The translations under genes were made by a program, and so were the position numbers. The notes below the pieces were generated by a model that did not search any database, was not told the DNA's origin, and saw only the letters and a list, made by a program, of their open reading frames with translations. DNA of 40,696 bases from Sedimentitalea nanhaiensis DSM 24252 (GTDB lineage Bacteria; Pseudomonadota; Alphaproteobacteria; Rhodobacterales; Rhodobacteraceae), in the NCBI RefSeq assembly GCF_000473225.1, contig NZ_KI421509.1:2154329-2195024 (forward strand), in the 5' to 3' direction. Within the stretch, counting starts at the first letter, position 1. The number at the start of each line of letters is the position of its first letter. This document shows, piece by piece, positions 24,965 to 31,105 of this stretch.

Positions 24965-26477
24965 TAATCCCGAGCTCCTTCAGATAGCCCGACATCTTCG
25001 CGCGCACGTCTGCGAGCTCGCCCTCGATCCGCGCGATGTCCGCCTGCACGGCGGCAACGTCGATCTCTTCCTCCGGCTCGAAGGTGTCCACGTAGCGCGG
25101 GATATTGAGGTTATAGTTGTTCTCTGCGATCTCTTCGGTGCTGGCGAGGTGAGAATACTTCTCGACCTGGGCGCGAGCCGCGTATGTGTCGAGCACCTTC
25201 TTGATGTGGGTGTCTTCCTCCATCACGTTCTGGGCTTTGCCAGGCGTGAACTCCTTACTGGCGTCGATGAAGAGCACATCCTTACGATCCGCGTTCGCGC
25301 CGCCTTCCTCGCGGGAACGGTCGAATATCAGAATAGCGACAGGGATGCCCGTAGTGGTGAAGAGGTTCGCAGGCAGGCCGACAACGGCGTCGAGAAGGTT
25401 TTCCTCTATCAACTGTTGGCGAATTTTGCCCTCAGCGCCGCCACGGAATAAAACGCCATGGGGAACGATCACGGCCACACGGCCTGACTGGCGCTTGGCG
25501 ATCTCGATCATATGCGTGATGAAGGCGTAGTCGCCCTTGGATTTGGGCGGGATGCCGCGCCAGTAGCGATTGTACTGGTCTGTATCCGCGCTATCCGCAC
25601 CCCATTTGTCGAGCGAAAAGGGCGGATTGGCGACCACGATATCGAATTTCTGAAGGTGATCGCCCTCGATCAGCGCGGGGCTGTTCAGGGTGTCACACCA
25701 TTCGATGCGCGCGGCGTCCTTGGCGTGCAGGAACATGTTCATCCGCGCCAATGCCCAGGTTGCACCGTTCACCTCTTGCCCGTAGAGCGCGAAGTTATCG
25801 GAGCCTATAGACTCAGCAGCCTTAATCAAAAGCGAGCCGGAGCCACAGGCGGGATCACAAATGGTATTGCCTTCCTGTGCCCCTGCCAGCTTTGCCAGCA
25901 AGCCCGAGACAGCTGCGGGGGTATAGAATTCACCAGCCTTCTTGCCCGCGTCTGACGCAAAGCGCGAAATCAGGTAGATGTATGTCTCGCCTATGATGTC
26001 TTCCTTCACCCGCGACGGACGCAAGTCGAGGGCGGGCTTATTGAAGTCTTCGAGGAGGTTTTTCAGGCGGCGATTGCGATCCTTGGTGCGCCCAAGGTTC
26101 GATTCCGAGTTGAAGTCGATGTTGCGGAACACGCCTTCGAGCTTGCTGCGGTTTTTGTCCTCGATGTCTTCGAGCGCAATATTGATCAGTTCGCCGATGT
26201 TCGGCTCGTTGCGCTGTTCGTAGAGGTCGTAGAAGCTTGCACCTTCGGGCAGATAGAAGCGCTCACGCTCCATGCGGCGTCGGATGCGAACATCATCATC
26301 ACCATACTGCTTGCGGTATGTCTCGAAGTGGTCATTCCAGTTGTCCGTGATGTATTTCAGGAACAACATCACGAGGATATAGTCCTTGTATTGTGCGGGA
26401 TCGACCGCGCCACGGAACGTGTCGCAGGCAGCCCAAGCCGCATTGTTCACTTCCGCCTGTGTAAGTTTATCGTTCAT
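24957..26477 (-). CDS. hsdM: Type I restriction-modification methyltransferase subunit M
   Basis: A 506-residue N6-adenine DNA methyltransferase. An N-terminal helical HsdM_N domain (DYILVMLFLKYITDNW) is followed by GEFYTP, motif I DPACGSGSLLI near residue 210 and catalytic motif IV VANPPFS near residue 275. A C-terminal coiled coil (VQADIARIEGELADVRAKMSGYLKEL) probably docks on HsdS. ATG 26477 is preferred over TTG 26483 because AAAGGA lies 7 bp upstream of it. It modifies host DNA with HsdS and forms the core to which HsdR binds. A GC-rich hairpin separates it from the GIY-YIG-like gene upstream. Confidence 0.95.
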   Translation of the reverse strand: MNDKLTQAEVNNAAWAACDTFRGAVDPAQYKDYILVMLFLKYITDNWNDHFETYRKQYGDDDVRIRRRMERERFYLPEGASFYDLYEQRNEPNIGELINIALEDIEDKNRSKLEGVFRNIDFNSESNLGRTKDRNRRLKNLLEDFNKPALDLRPSRVKEDIIGETYIYLISRFASDAGKKAGEFYTPAAVSGLLAKLAGAQEGNTICDPACGSGSLLIKAAESIGSDNFALYGQEVNGATWALARMNMFLHAKDAARIEWCDTLNSPALIEGDHLQKFDIVVANPPFSLDKWGADSADTDQYNRYWRGIPPKSKGDYAFITHMIEIAKRQSGRVAVIVPHGVLFRGGAEGKIRQQLIEENLLDAVVGLPANLFTTTGIPVAILIFDRSREEGGANADRKDVLFIDASKEFTPGKAQNVMEEDTHIKKVLDTYAARAQVEKYSHLASTEEIAENNYNLNIPRYVDTFEPEEEIDVAAVQADIARIEGELADVRAKMSGYLKELGINA

Positions 26478-26501
26478 TTTCAAATCCTTTTTTTCTCATT
26501 C

Positions 26502-26533
26502 TGGGGCGGACGCATGCCCGCCCCAAGTTTTTT
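26502..26533 (+). terminator. Terminator-like hairpin between the GIY-YIG-like gene and hsdM
   Basis: TGGGGCGG (26502-26509) pairs with CCGCCCCA (26518-26525) around an 8-nt loop and is followed on the plus strand by AAGTTTTTT. On the minus strand, the direction of the operon, the T-run becomes an A-run before the stem. It would therefore terminate plus-strand (antisense) transcription rather than the operon. It could also shape processing of the operon mRNA just before hsdM. Confidence 0.5.
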
Positions 26534-26534
26534 C

Positions 26535-26840
26535 TCAAATCAATCCACAGGGCGGGTTGAACTGCTCGCGGAGCTGACGCTCAATCAGCGAGCGATTGTG
26601 CGCGTCTGCATAGATCGCCGCGACTGAAAGCTCCGCGTGACCTTGCCCGCGCCAACAGGGTGCACGGTTATGGTTCGAGACCCTTTCCCGAATGTTCTGC
26701 GACTCGCCCACATCCACTACGCTCCAAGTGGACGCCGCACTGCGCCGCCCAAGGATCACGTAGACGCCCGAGCGTGCCTCTAAGTTGTTTTCATTGCCGA
26801 AAGGACCTTCGGCGTGGTAACTTCCAATATTAATGGACAT
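26535..26840 (-). CDS. GIY-YIG-like small protein
   Basis: A 101-residue protein with a degenerate GIY-YIG nuclease pattern. GVYVI (residues 25-29) stands for GIY, and VVDVGES (41-47) for YIG with Tyr replaced by Val. The conserved Arg region is NIRERVSNH, with Glu at 87 (IERQL) and Asn at 95 (FNPPCG). The Arg, Glu and Asn are kept, so activity is possible, but loss of the second Tyr leaves it uncertain. It lies between a half-HsdS gene and hsdM. An effector, regulator or relic role is open. Confidence 0.65.
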   Translation of the reverse strand: MSINIGSYHAEGPFGNENNLEARSGVYVILGRRSAASTWSVVDVGESQNIRERVSNHNRAPCWRGQGHAELSVAAIYADAHNRSLIERQLREQFNPPCGLI

Positions 26841-26890
26841 TATTCACCTCATGAGTTTGTCCGTTGCACTTTGCCCGCTTCCGACCAAGG

Positions 26891-27520
26891 TCAGCGGGCG
26901 ACCTTATGCCCAGCTTCATTGCCGTGAAGCTGGGCGTTTTGCACCTGCCGGAGCAGAACGCATCTCGTAAATTCTCTCTTCTTATCAGCCAGTTCGCGAA
27001 GCAGACCCTCTTCGCGCGCCGATAGCCTGTCGATCTCCACGACTAAGCGCTGAATATTCAAGGGGGGTATGTTGACAGGAACCTTCTCAAGCCCGTCACG
27101 CGGGATCATGCGGAGCTTTGTCCCTCGCGCGCGACTGTCCAGATGCCTTTGAGCTTCGGGCTGATTGATTGTCCAAGCGATGTATTCAGGAAGGACCTCA
27201 TCGCCTTTCGGGCGGATCACTATGACAGGCAGAAGAGCCACGACCATTTCCTGCGGCTCCCCCACGGCGATGCTGGCCGTGTTTTTCTCACCCCGAGAGC
27301 GGAAAAGAATGTCTCCAGGCCGAACGCCGTAACGCTCCAGCTTGCCCTCAAGTCGATACTTCTCAACGGACTCTAAGGACACCTCGTCATCGCGCAGGTC
27401 GCGCAACTGAATAGCGGGAACGCCAAACACCTCATCCTCAATAAGGCTTGAGCGCGCCGTATAGCCGCTCTGAATGTCGCAGACATCCGCCAAAGTGGTA
27501 TTTTTTTGTCTGTAGATCAT
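26891..27520 (-). CDS. Single-domain (half) HsdS-like specificity protein
   Basis: A 209-residue protein equivalent to one half of HsdS. One target-recognition domain (TLADVCDIQSGYTARSSLIED ... YGVRPGDILFRSRGEKNT) is followed by one helical spacer (NIQRLVVEIDRLSAREEGLLRELADKKREFTR). The ATG at 27520 coincides with the predicted transcription start, so the mRNA may be leaderless. The extra upstream frame overlaps the promoter and is rejected. Half-HsdS proteins can dimerise to give symmetric specificity. Here one opens the operon of a complete hsdMSR system, so it may supply an alternative specificity or act as a DNA-binding regulator. Confidence 0.8.
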   Translation of the reverse strand: MIYRQKNTTLADVCDIQSGYTARSSLIEDEVFGVPAIQLRDLRDDEVSLESVEKYRLEGKLERYGVRPGDILFRSRGEKNTASIAVGEPQEMVVALLPVIVIRPKGDEVLPEYIAWTINQPEAQRHLDSRARGTKLRMIPRDGLEKVPVNIPPLNIQRLVVEIDRLSAREEGLLRELADKKREFTRCVLLRQVQNAQLHGNEAGHKVAR

Positions 27521-27526
27521 GCCACA

Positions 27527-27555
27527 GATATACAACCCAACCCAAGCGCTGTCAA
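27527..27555 (-). promoter_or_regulatory. Sigma-70-type promoter giving a leaderless restriction operon, with flanking inverted repeats
   Basis: On the minus strand TTGACA (27555-27550) and TATATC (27532-27527) are separated by 17 bp, a near-ideal -35/-10 pair. A start 7 bp downstream of the -10 would be the A of the ATG at 27520, with no room for a Shine-Dalgarno site. Just upstream of the -35 lie two nested inverted repeats: AGTAGAAT...ATTCTACT and CAGTAG...CTACTG (about 27556-27587). These look like operators that could hold the restriction operon off until modification is established. Confidence 0.65.
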
Positions 27556-27604
27556 GTAGAATTTTTGCAGTAGGCCATTCTACTGTAATTTTGGTGTTAA
27601 GCGC

Positions 27605-27888
27605 ACCCTTCGGGTCGGGCTGTCGTGAACCGAGCCTGAAGTCTCGGCCATGCGGCTTCCATCCCTTGCGCATCTATGGCCAGCCGTTAGCGGCTGACAC
27701 TTCTTCCTTTCGTTTGGGGCCTTGCAGGCCCGTCCTCCGTCAAGACCAAGCCCTTCGCTTGAGGCTACGGGCGAAAGTCATGGCCGTGGCTCGCCTTCGG
27801 CTGCGCCCGCACCCCTCCATGCCTTTCGGTCTGGACGGCCGTCCCCCCGCTCATTGGCGCGGGCCTAGTCCGGTTGCATGCGCAACCG
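27605..27888. promoter_or_regulatory. Hairpin-rich leader of ardC (possible single-strand promoter)
   Basis: The 392-bp gap before ardC has no gene but at least five short inverted repeats: ACCCTTCGGGT (27605-27615), AGCCGTTAGCGGCT (27682-27695), GGGCCTTGCAGGCCC (27717-27731), GGACGGCCGTCC (27833-27844) and CGGTTGCATGCGCAACCG (27871-27888). Antirestriction genes on conjugative plasmids are known to be expressed early from promoters formed by folded single-stranded DNA. The same could apply here, but that is inference. The last hairpin sits 24 bp before the ardC ATG and may also affect translation. Confidence 0.5.
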
Positions 27889-27912
27889 AGCTTTGAAGGA
27901 AGGAAAAAGCCA

Positions 27913-28821
27913 ATGAGACAAGATATTTATCAGAAAGTAACAGACAAGATCATTGCCGATCTGGAGCAAGGCGAGTTGTCATGGCTCAAGCCTTGGAACA
28001 GCGGAAACCTTGAGGGAAAGATCACCAAGCCCTTGCGGCACAATGGCGTGCCCTACAATGGAATCAACATCCTGATGCTATGGGGAGCCGCCGTTGAGGC
28101 GGGTTATCTCTCGCCTTTCTGGATGACGTTCAAACAGGCGAAGGAGCTTGGCGCACACGTCAAAAAGGGCGAGCGCGGCAATCTGGTTGTCTATGCGAAC
28201 ACGATCACCAAAACCGAAGAGCAGGACGATGGATCAGAGGAAGAGCGGAAAATCCCCTTCATGAAGGGCTACAGCGTGTTCAATGTCGAGCAGATCGAAG
28301 GGTTGCCCGAGCACTACTATGCTAAGCCCGAGCCGATCATTGACCCCGCCTTGCGGATCACCCACGCCGAAGAATTCTTCGTCAACACAGACGCTGATAT
28401 CCGCCATGGCGGAAACCGGGCATACTACAGCGGCGGCAGCGATCATGTGCAGATGCCGCACTTCGAGACGTTCAAGAGCCCCGAAAGCTACTATGCAACG
28501 CTCGCACACGAGCTAACCCATTGGACGAAGCACAAGAGCCGCCTTGATCGCGAATTCGGGCGGAAGACATGGGGCGATGAAGGTTACGCACGCGAAGAGT
28601 TGGTCGCCGAGCTTGGCGCGGCGTTCCTTTGCGCCGATCTGGAATTGACGCCCGAGCCAGGCACCGATCATGCTGCCTACATTCAAAGCTGGCTCAAGGT
28701 CTTGAAGGAAGACAAGCGGGCGATTTTCAGCGCCGCCGCCCATGCGCAACGCGCAGCGGACTTCTTGCATGGATTGCAGCCCCTGATCGAGGAAGTGAAG
28801 ACGAACGGAGTCGCCGCATAG
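27913..28821 (+). CDS. ardC: ArdC-like antirestriction protein with zinc-metallopeptidase domain
   Basis: A 302-residue protein. The N-terminal ArdC-N/DUF1738 domain (residues about 1-130: IYQKVTDKIIADLEQGELSWLKPW, NILMLWGAA, WMTFKQAKELGAHVKKGERG) binds single-stranded DNA in relatives. The C-terminal MPTase domain has HELTH at 199-203 and the conserved AREELVAELGAAF. ArdC protects incoming single-stranded DNA from restriction during conjugation. The ATG at 27913 has AAGGAAGGAAAA upstream. It is the only long plus-strand gene in this part of the element and is placed head-to-head with the restriction operon, sensible if it must be made first on arrival. Confidence 0.9.
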   Translation: MRQDIYQKVTDKIIADLEQGELSWLKPWNSGNLEGKITKPLRHNGVPYNGINILMLWGAAVEAGYLSPFWMTFKQAKELGAHVKKGERGNLVVYANTITKTEEQDDGSEEERKIPFMKGYSVFNVEQIEGLPEHYYAKPEPIIDPALRITHAEEFFVNTDADIRHGGNRAYYSGGSDHVQMPHFETFKSPESYYATLAHELTHWTKHKSRLDREFGRKTWGDEGYAREELVAELGAAFLCADLELTPEPGTDHAAYIQSWLKVLKEDKRAIFSAAAHAQRAADFLHGLQPLIEEVKTNGVAA

Positions 28822-28845
28822 GCGGCTCCACATCCGGAAAATTTC

Positions 28846-28869
28846 GCGGCTGGCCTGATGGCCAGCCGC
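28846..28869 (+). terminator. Perfect hairpin after ardC
   Basis: GCGGCTGGCC and GGCCAGCCGC form a perfect 10-bp stem with a TGAT loop, 24 bp after the ardC stop and between convergent genes. No T-run follows, so it may be a Rho-assisted or RNA-stabilising element rather than a classic intrinsic terminator. Confidence 0.55.
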
Positions 28870-28891
28870 AGCAGAAGAGTAATTTGAGAGT

Positions 28892-29281
28892 TTAGCGAAA
28901 TACCAAATATTCTAGAATATTTGATATGACGCGAATGGGAGGGGACTTCCGCCTCCTTTCGCAGCCAGAAATTACTTTTTCACGGATTTGGGGGTGTAAC
29001 TCACTGAACTTCTTTACGTCGAAATCTTTTCTCTGTTCATTAGGTAAGCTTGGAGATGCTGAAATAGCATCAAGCGTGTCGCAAGAAACTTTTAAGTTTA
29101 GCGCTGGATTGATTAGGTGAGACGCAAAATCATAAAGCTTTTCAAAGCTTTGCTTATAACACATTCCCGGACGATCATTACCGTACTCATATAGCTCGAT
29201 AGACTGCTTCGCAATCACACAGTCAATGCCGCAATAATTTCTTGGGCGCTGGATATACGAAGGCGCAAGAAAGTAGGACAT
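28892..29281 (-). CDS. AT-rich orphan hypothetical protein
   Basis: A 129-residue protein of no recognised family, starting MSYFLAPSYIQRPRNYCGID after GGAGAAGGA. An upstream ATG at 29359 would add 26 residues but has a poorer start site. Four Cys residues are scattered in the chain (CGIDC, GMCYK, VSCDT, SGCERRR). No signal peptide or membrane helix is clear. By eye the gene is much more AT-rich than the rest of the element and uses different codons, which suggests recent arrival. It converges on ardC. The imperfect hairpin ATTAGCAGAG-TGAT-CTCTACTAAT at 29375-29398 may mark its promoter. Confidence 0.55.
   Translation of the reverse strand: MSYFLAPSYIQRPRNYCGIDCVIAKQSIELYEYGNDRPGMCYKQSFEKLYDFASHLINPALNLKVSCDTLDAISASPSLPNEQRKDFDVKKFSELHPQIREKVISGCERRRKSPPIRVISNILEYLVFR
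28904..28923. repeat. Perfect 20-bp palindrome at the end of the orphan gene
   Basis: CAAATATTCTAGAATATTTG is identical to its reverse complement, and with one mismatch the symmetry extends to 28 bp (ATA...TAT). It lies within the last ten codons of the orphan gene, between convergent genes. It could form a cruciform or a two-way terminator stem, or be a binding site. Confidence 0.8.
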
Positions 29282-29436
29282 ATTTATCCTTCTCCCAACT
29301 CCCGGCATAAGAAAGTGAATGCCAATATACGTTCGTACTGCAAATATTCTTAAACTCATTCAATACTATATCATATTAGCAGAGTGATCTCTACTAATCT
29401 AGAAATAGCGGCCAGCCTCATGACCGACCGCGTGAG

Positions 29437-29616
29437 TTAGAGCTTCGGCGTGCGAGCCGCCAGCTCACCTTCGATGTTGCGCATACTCTGAAGAGCATCG
29501 CGGCGCTCTTGGCTTCCGCGCGGAGCAGCGGCGAAGGCATTGAAGGCTTCTGCCAGAAGTCCGTGCAATTCTGCCGTGCTGCGGGATGCCGCTTCAAATC
29601 GTGAGACGAGTTTCAT
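29437..29616 (-). CDS. Small conserved element protein (59 residues)
   Basis: A short gene preceded by a strong AAAGGAGGA site 5 bp before the ATG at 29616. The product begins MKLVSRFEAASRSTAELHGL and ends EGELAARTPKL. It is alanine-rich and probably all helical. I recognise the pattern SR-F/Y-EAASRST-EL and APRGSQER from small proteins near ardC on alphaproteobacterial plasmids, but no function is known. It is cytosolic by composition. Confidence 0.7.
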   Translation of the reverse strand: MKLVSRFEAASRSTAELHGLLAEAFNAFAAAPRGSQERRDALQSMRNIEGELAARTPKL

Positions 29617-30140
29617 CGTATCCTCCTTTGTTTCAAGGAGGCCCCGAACCGCTCAGGGCCTTTCGGCCCGCGCACACACAATCATCGGCCAGTGAAGGCG
29701 CTGATGGGTCGGGAGACGGTCTTGGAACTATGGAGAGATGCGCATGAAGCGTGGCGTCATCGGTTTGAAGAGGATCACCGCGAAGGCGGTATTGATACGG
29801 CTTGATGGCAGCAGGCTTCAGAGGCGTTTGCCCGCCCGCGTACGATGCCAGCGGCGCATTGCTCCAGATGCGGATTATCGAAAATGAGTGTCGAGCGACG
29901 TACTTTGACGAGCGCGGCTAGGTCAGGTCTGGCCGCTTACTTCACCTCTGTCTGTCTCCATTGCGTCGAAGTGGCTTGCACTGATTGCCCTTAAATCCCT
30001 GGCCGAATGCGGCTCAGCCTTCAATGTCCTGCCCGCACCACCTGGCCTCGCCAGCCGTGTTGAACATGAACCCTGATCCTTTGCCTTCGCCCGCACGGGA
30101 GGGCGTTAGCAAGCCAACTTACAAAGCAAAGGAGAAGACC
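29617..30140. other. 524-bp region without a convincing gene
   Basis: Frames here are short or lack start sites, and none resembles a known protein. The part near 29640-29670 is GC-rich with a small hairpin (GGGCCTTTCGGCCC). The region must contain promoters for the divergent small genes on either side. Some stretches resemble decayed coding sequence, but I cannot name it. Confidence 0.3.
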
Positions 30141-30377
30141 ATGGCACGCGAAAAAACGAACCAAAACCTGCCCTTGAACGCGCCCGATTATCTGGCGTGG
30201 CACGTCACCCAGAAGGGCAAGAAATCCTACTGGAACAAAGTCGGAGCCGCTTGGCAGCACAAAGACGGACGAGGCCTTACGCTCCAACTCGAAACCTGCC
30301 CGATCAATGGCCGCATCGTCCTACGCCTCCCGCTGGAGGATGCTCCCGAAAACACAAACGACGCGGGGCGCTCATGA
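30141..30377 (+). CDS. Small conserved element protein
   Basis: A 78-residue protein starting MAREKTNQNLPLNAPDYLAWHV after AAAGGAG. The middle contains the pattern SYWNKVGAAWQHKDGRGLTLQLETCPINGRIVLRLP. This is a short beta-rich layout that I recognise from many alphaproteobacterial plasmids and integrative elements as a conserved protein of unknown function. The stop overlaps the next ATG (ATGA), so the two are translationally coupled. Confidence 0.7.
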   Translation: MAREKTNQNLPLNAPDYLAWHVTQKGKKSYWNKVGAAWQHKDGRGLTLQLETCPINGRIVLRLPLEDAPENTNDAGRS

Positions 30378-30811
30378 ACGCCCCCATCGAACCCCAAGAG
30401 CACCGCGTCGATCCTTCGCGCCTGGCTTCTGGAACATGGTGCCATACGCGAAACCGACAAATCGGAGAAGGCGATATCGCGGCGTCCTACAGCGCCGATA
30501 AGATCGCGCAAGGAAAGATCAGAAAACCCTTCTTTTGGAAAAACTGCCTATGGGTTTGCACGGGCACAAACAGCAAATCCGCCGAAGCATATCGCCTCGT
30601 GCCTGAGCGCTTCTTTGATGGCGAGCTCACGACCTACAATGAGGTCGCGATGCTTCCCTTCGAACAGCGTATCAAACCCGAAGGTTTCTACCACGGCATG
30701 CGTGTTCGTCATGGCAAGCAGGACTGCGTACTTGTCGGACCGAAAGCGCTCTTATTGCCGAAAGAAGAGAGCGAAACGCTCAAACAGGCCGATTTATTCG
30801 ACGCGCTCTAG
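30374..30811 (+). CDS. Hypothetical protein coupled to the preceding small gene
   Basis: A 145-residue soluble protein starting MNAPIEPQEHRVDPSRLASG. It contains IRKPFFWKNCLWVCTGTNSKSAEAYRLVPERFF and RIKPEGFYHGMRVRHGKQDCVLVGP, which suggest small beta domains. It has no signal peptide, membrane segment or catalytic motif that I know. The start is fixed by the 4-bp overlap with the upstream stop. Both genes run opposite to the relaxase cluster they converge on. The pair seems to belong to the element's maintenance genes. Confidence 0.65.
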   Translation: MNAPIEPQEHRVDPSRLASGTWCHTRNRQIGEGDIAASYSADKIAQGKIRKPFFWKNCLWVCTGTNSKSAEAYRLVPERFFDGELTTYNEVAMLPFEQRIKPEGFYHGMRVRHGKQDCVLVGPKALLLPKEESETLKQADLFDAL

Positions 30812-30849
30812 AAAAAAGCGCCGCTGAAACATGTGGCGCTTTCTACGAG

Positions 30850-31077
30850 CTAACCTGGTCTGTTGTCCTCATCATCATACCAATCATCGCGGTGCGCCGA
30901 TGGCTTGAACTTCGGCACAAGTACATCAGGCTTTTTCAAGCGTGCATGAGCCAGCCTGATTGTGAGGCGGAGGGTATCTTCCGCCTTCAACCTGAAATGC
31001 TCGCGCAGATCATTGAGAAGATGAGCGTGTTTCTCATCCAAGTTCAGCATGAAGGTTTGTCGTAGTTCTTGTCGCAT
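30850..31077 (-). CDS. Small ribbon-helix-helix-like protein next to the relaxase
   Basis: A 75-residue protein after a strong AAAGGAGG site. FMLNLDEKHAHLLNDLREHFRLKAEDTLRLTIRLAHARL has the strand-helix-helix layout of ribbon-helix-helix proteins; the tail is acidic (DDWYDDEDNRPG). It is the third gene of the mobC-relaxase run, 28 bp after the relaxase. It may be an autoregulator or relaxosome accessory protein. The fold is inferred from pattern only. Confidence 0.55.
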   Translation of the reverse strand: MRQELRQTFMLNLDEKHAHLLNDLREHFRLKAEDTLRLTIRLAHARLKKPDVLVPKFKPSAHRDDWYDDEDNRPG

Positions 31078-31105
31078 GGGCGACCTCCTTTCTACTGGTT
31101 AAAGT

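Noticed and set aside
27519-27896. 125-residue plus-strand frame before ardC
   Set aside because: It overlaps the restriction-operon promoter and hairpin leader, and its product is low-complexity Pro/Arg/Ser text.
29617-30140. CRISPR or other regular repeat array in the gene-free stretches
   Set aside because: No regularly spaced identical repeats were seen here or elsewhere in the window.
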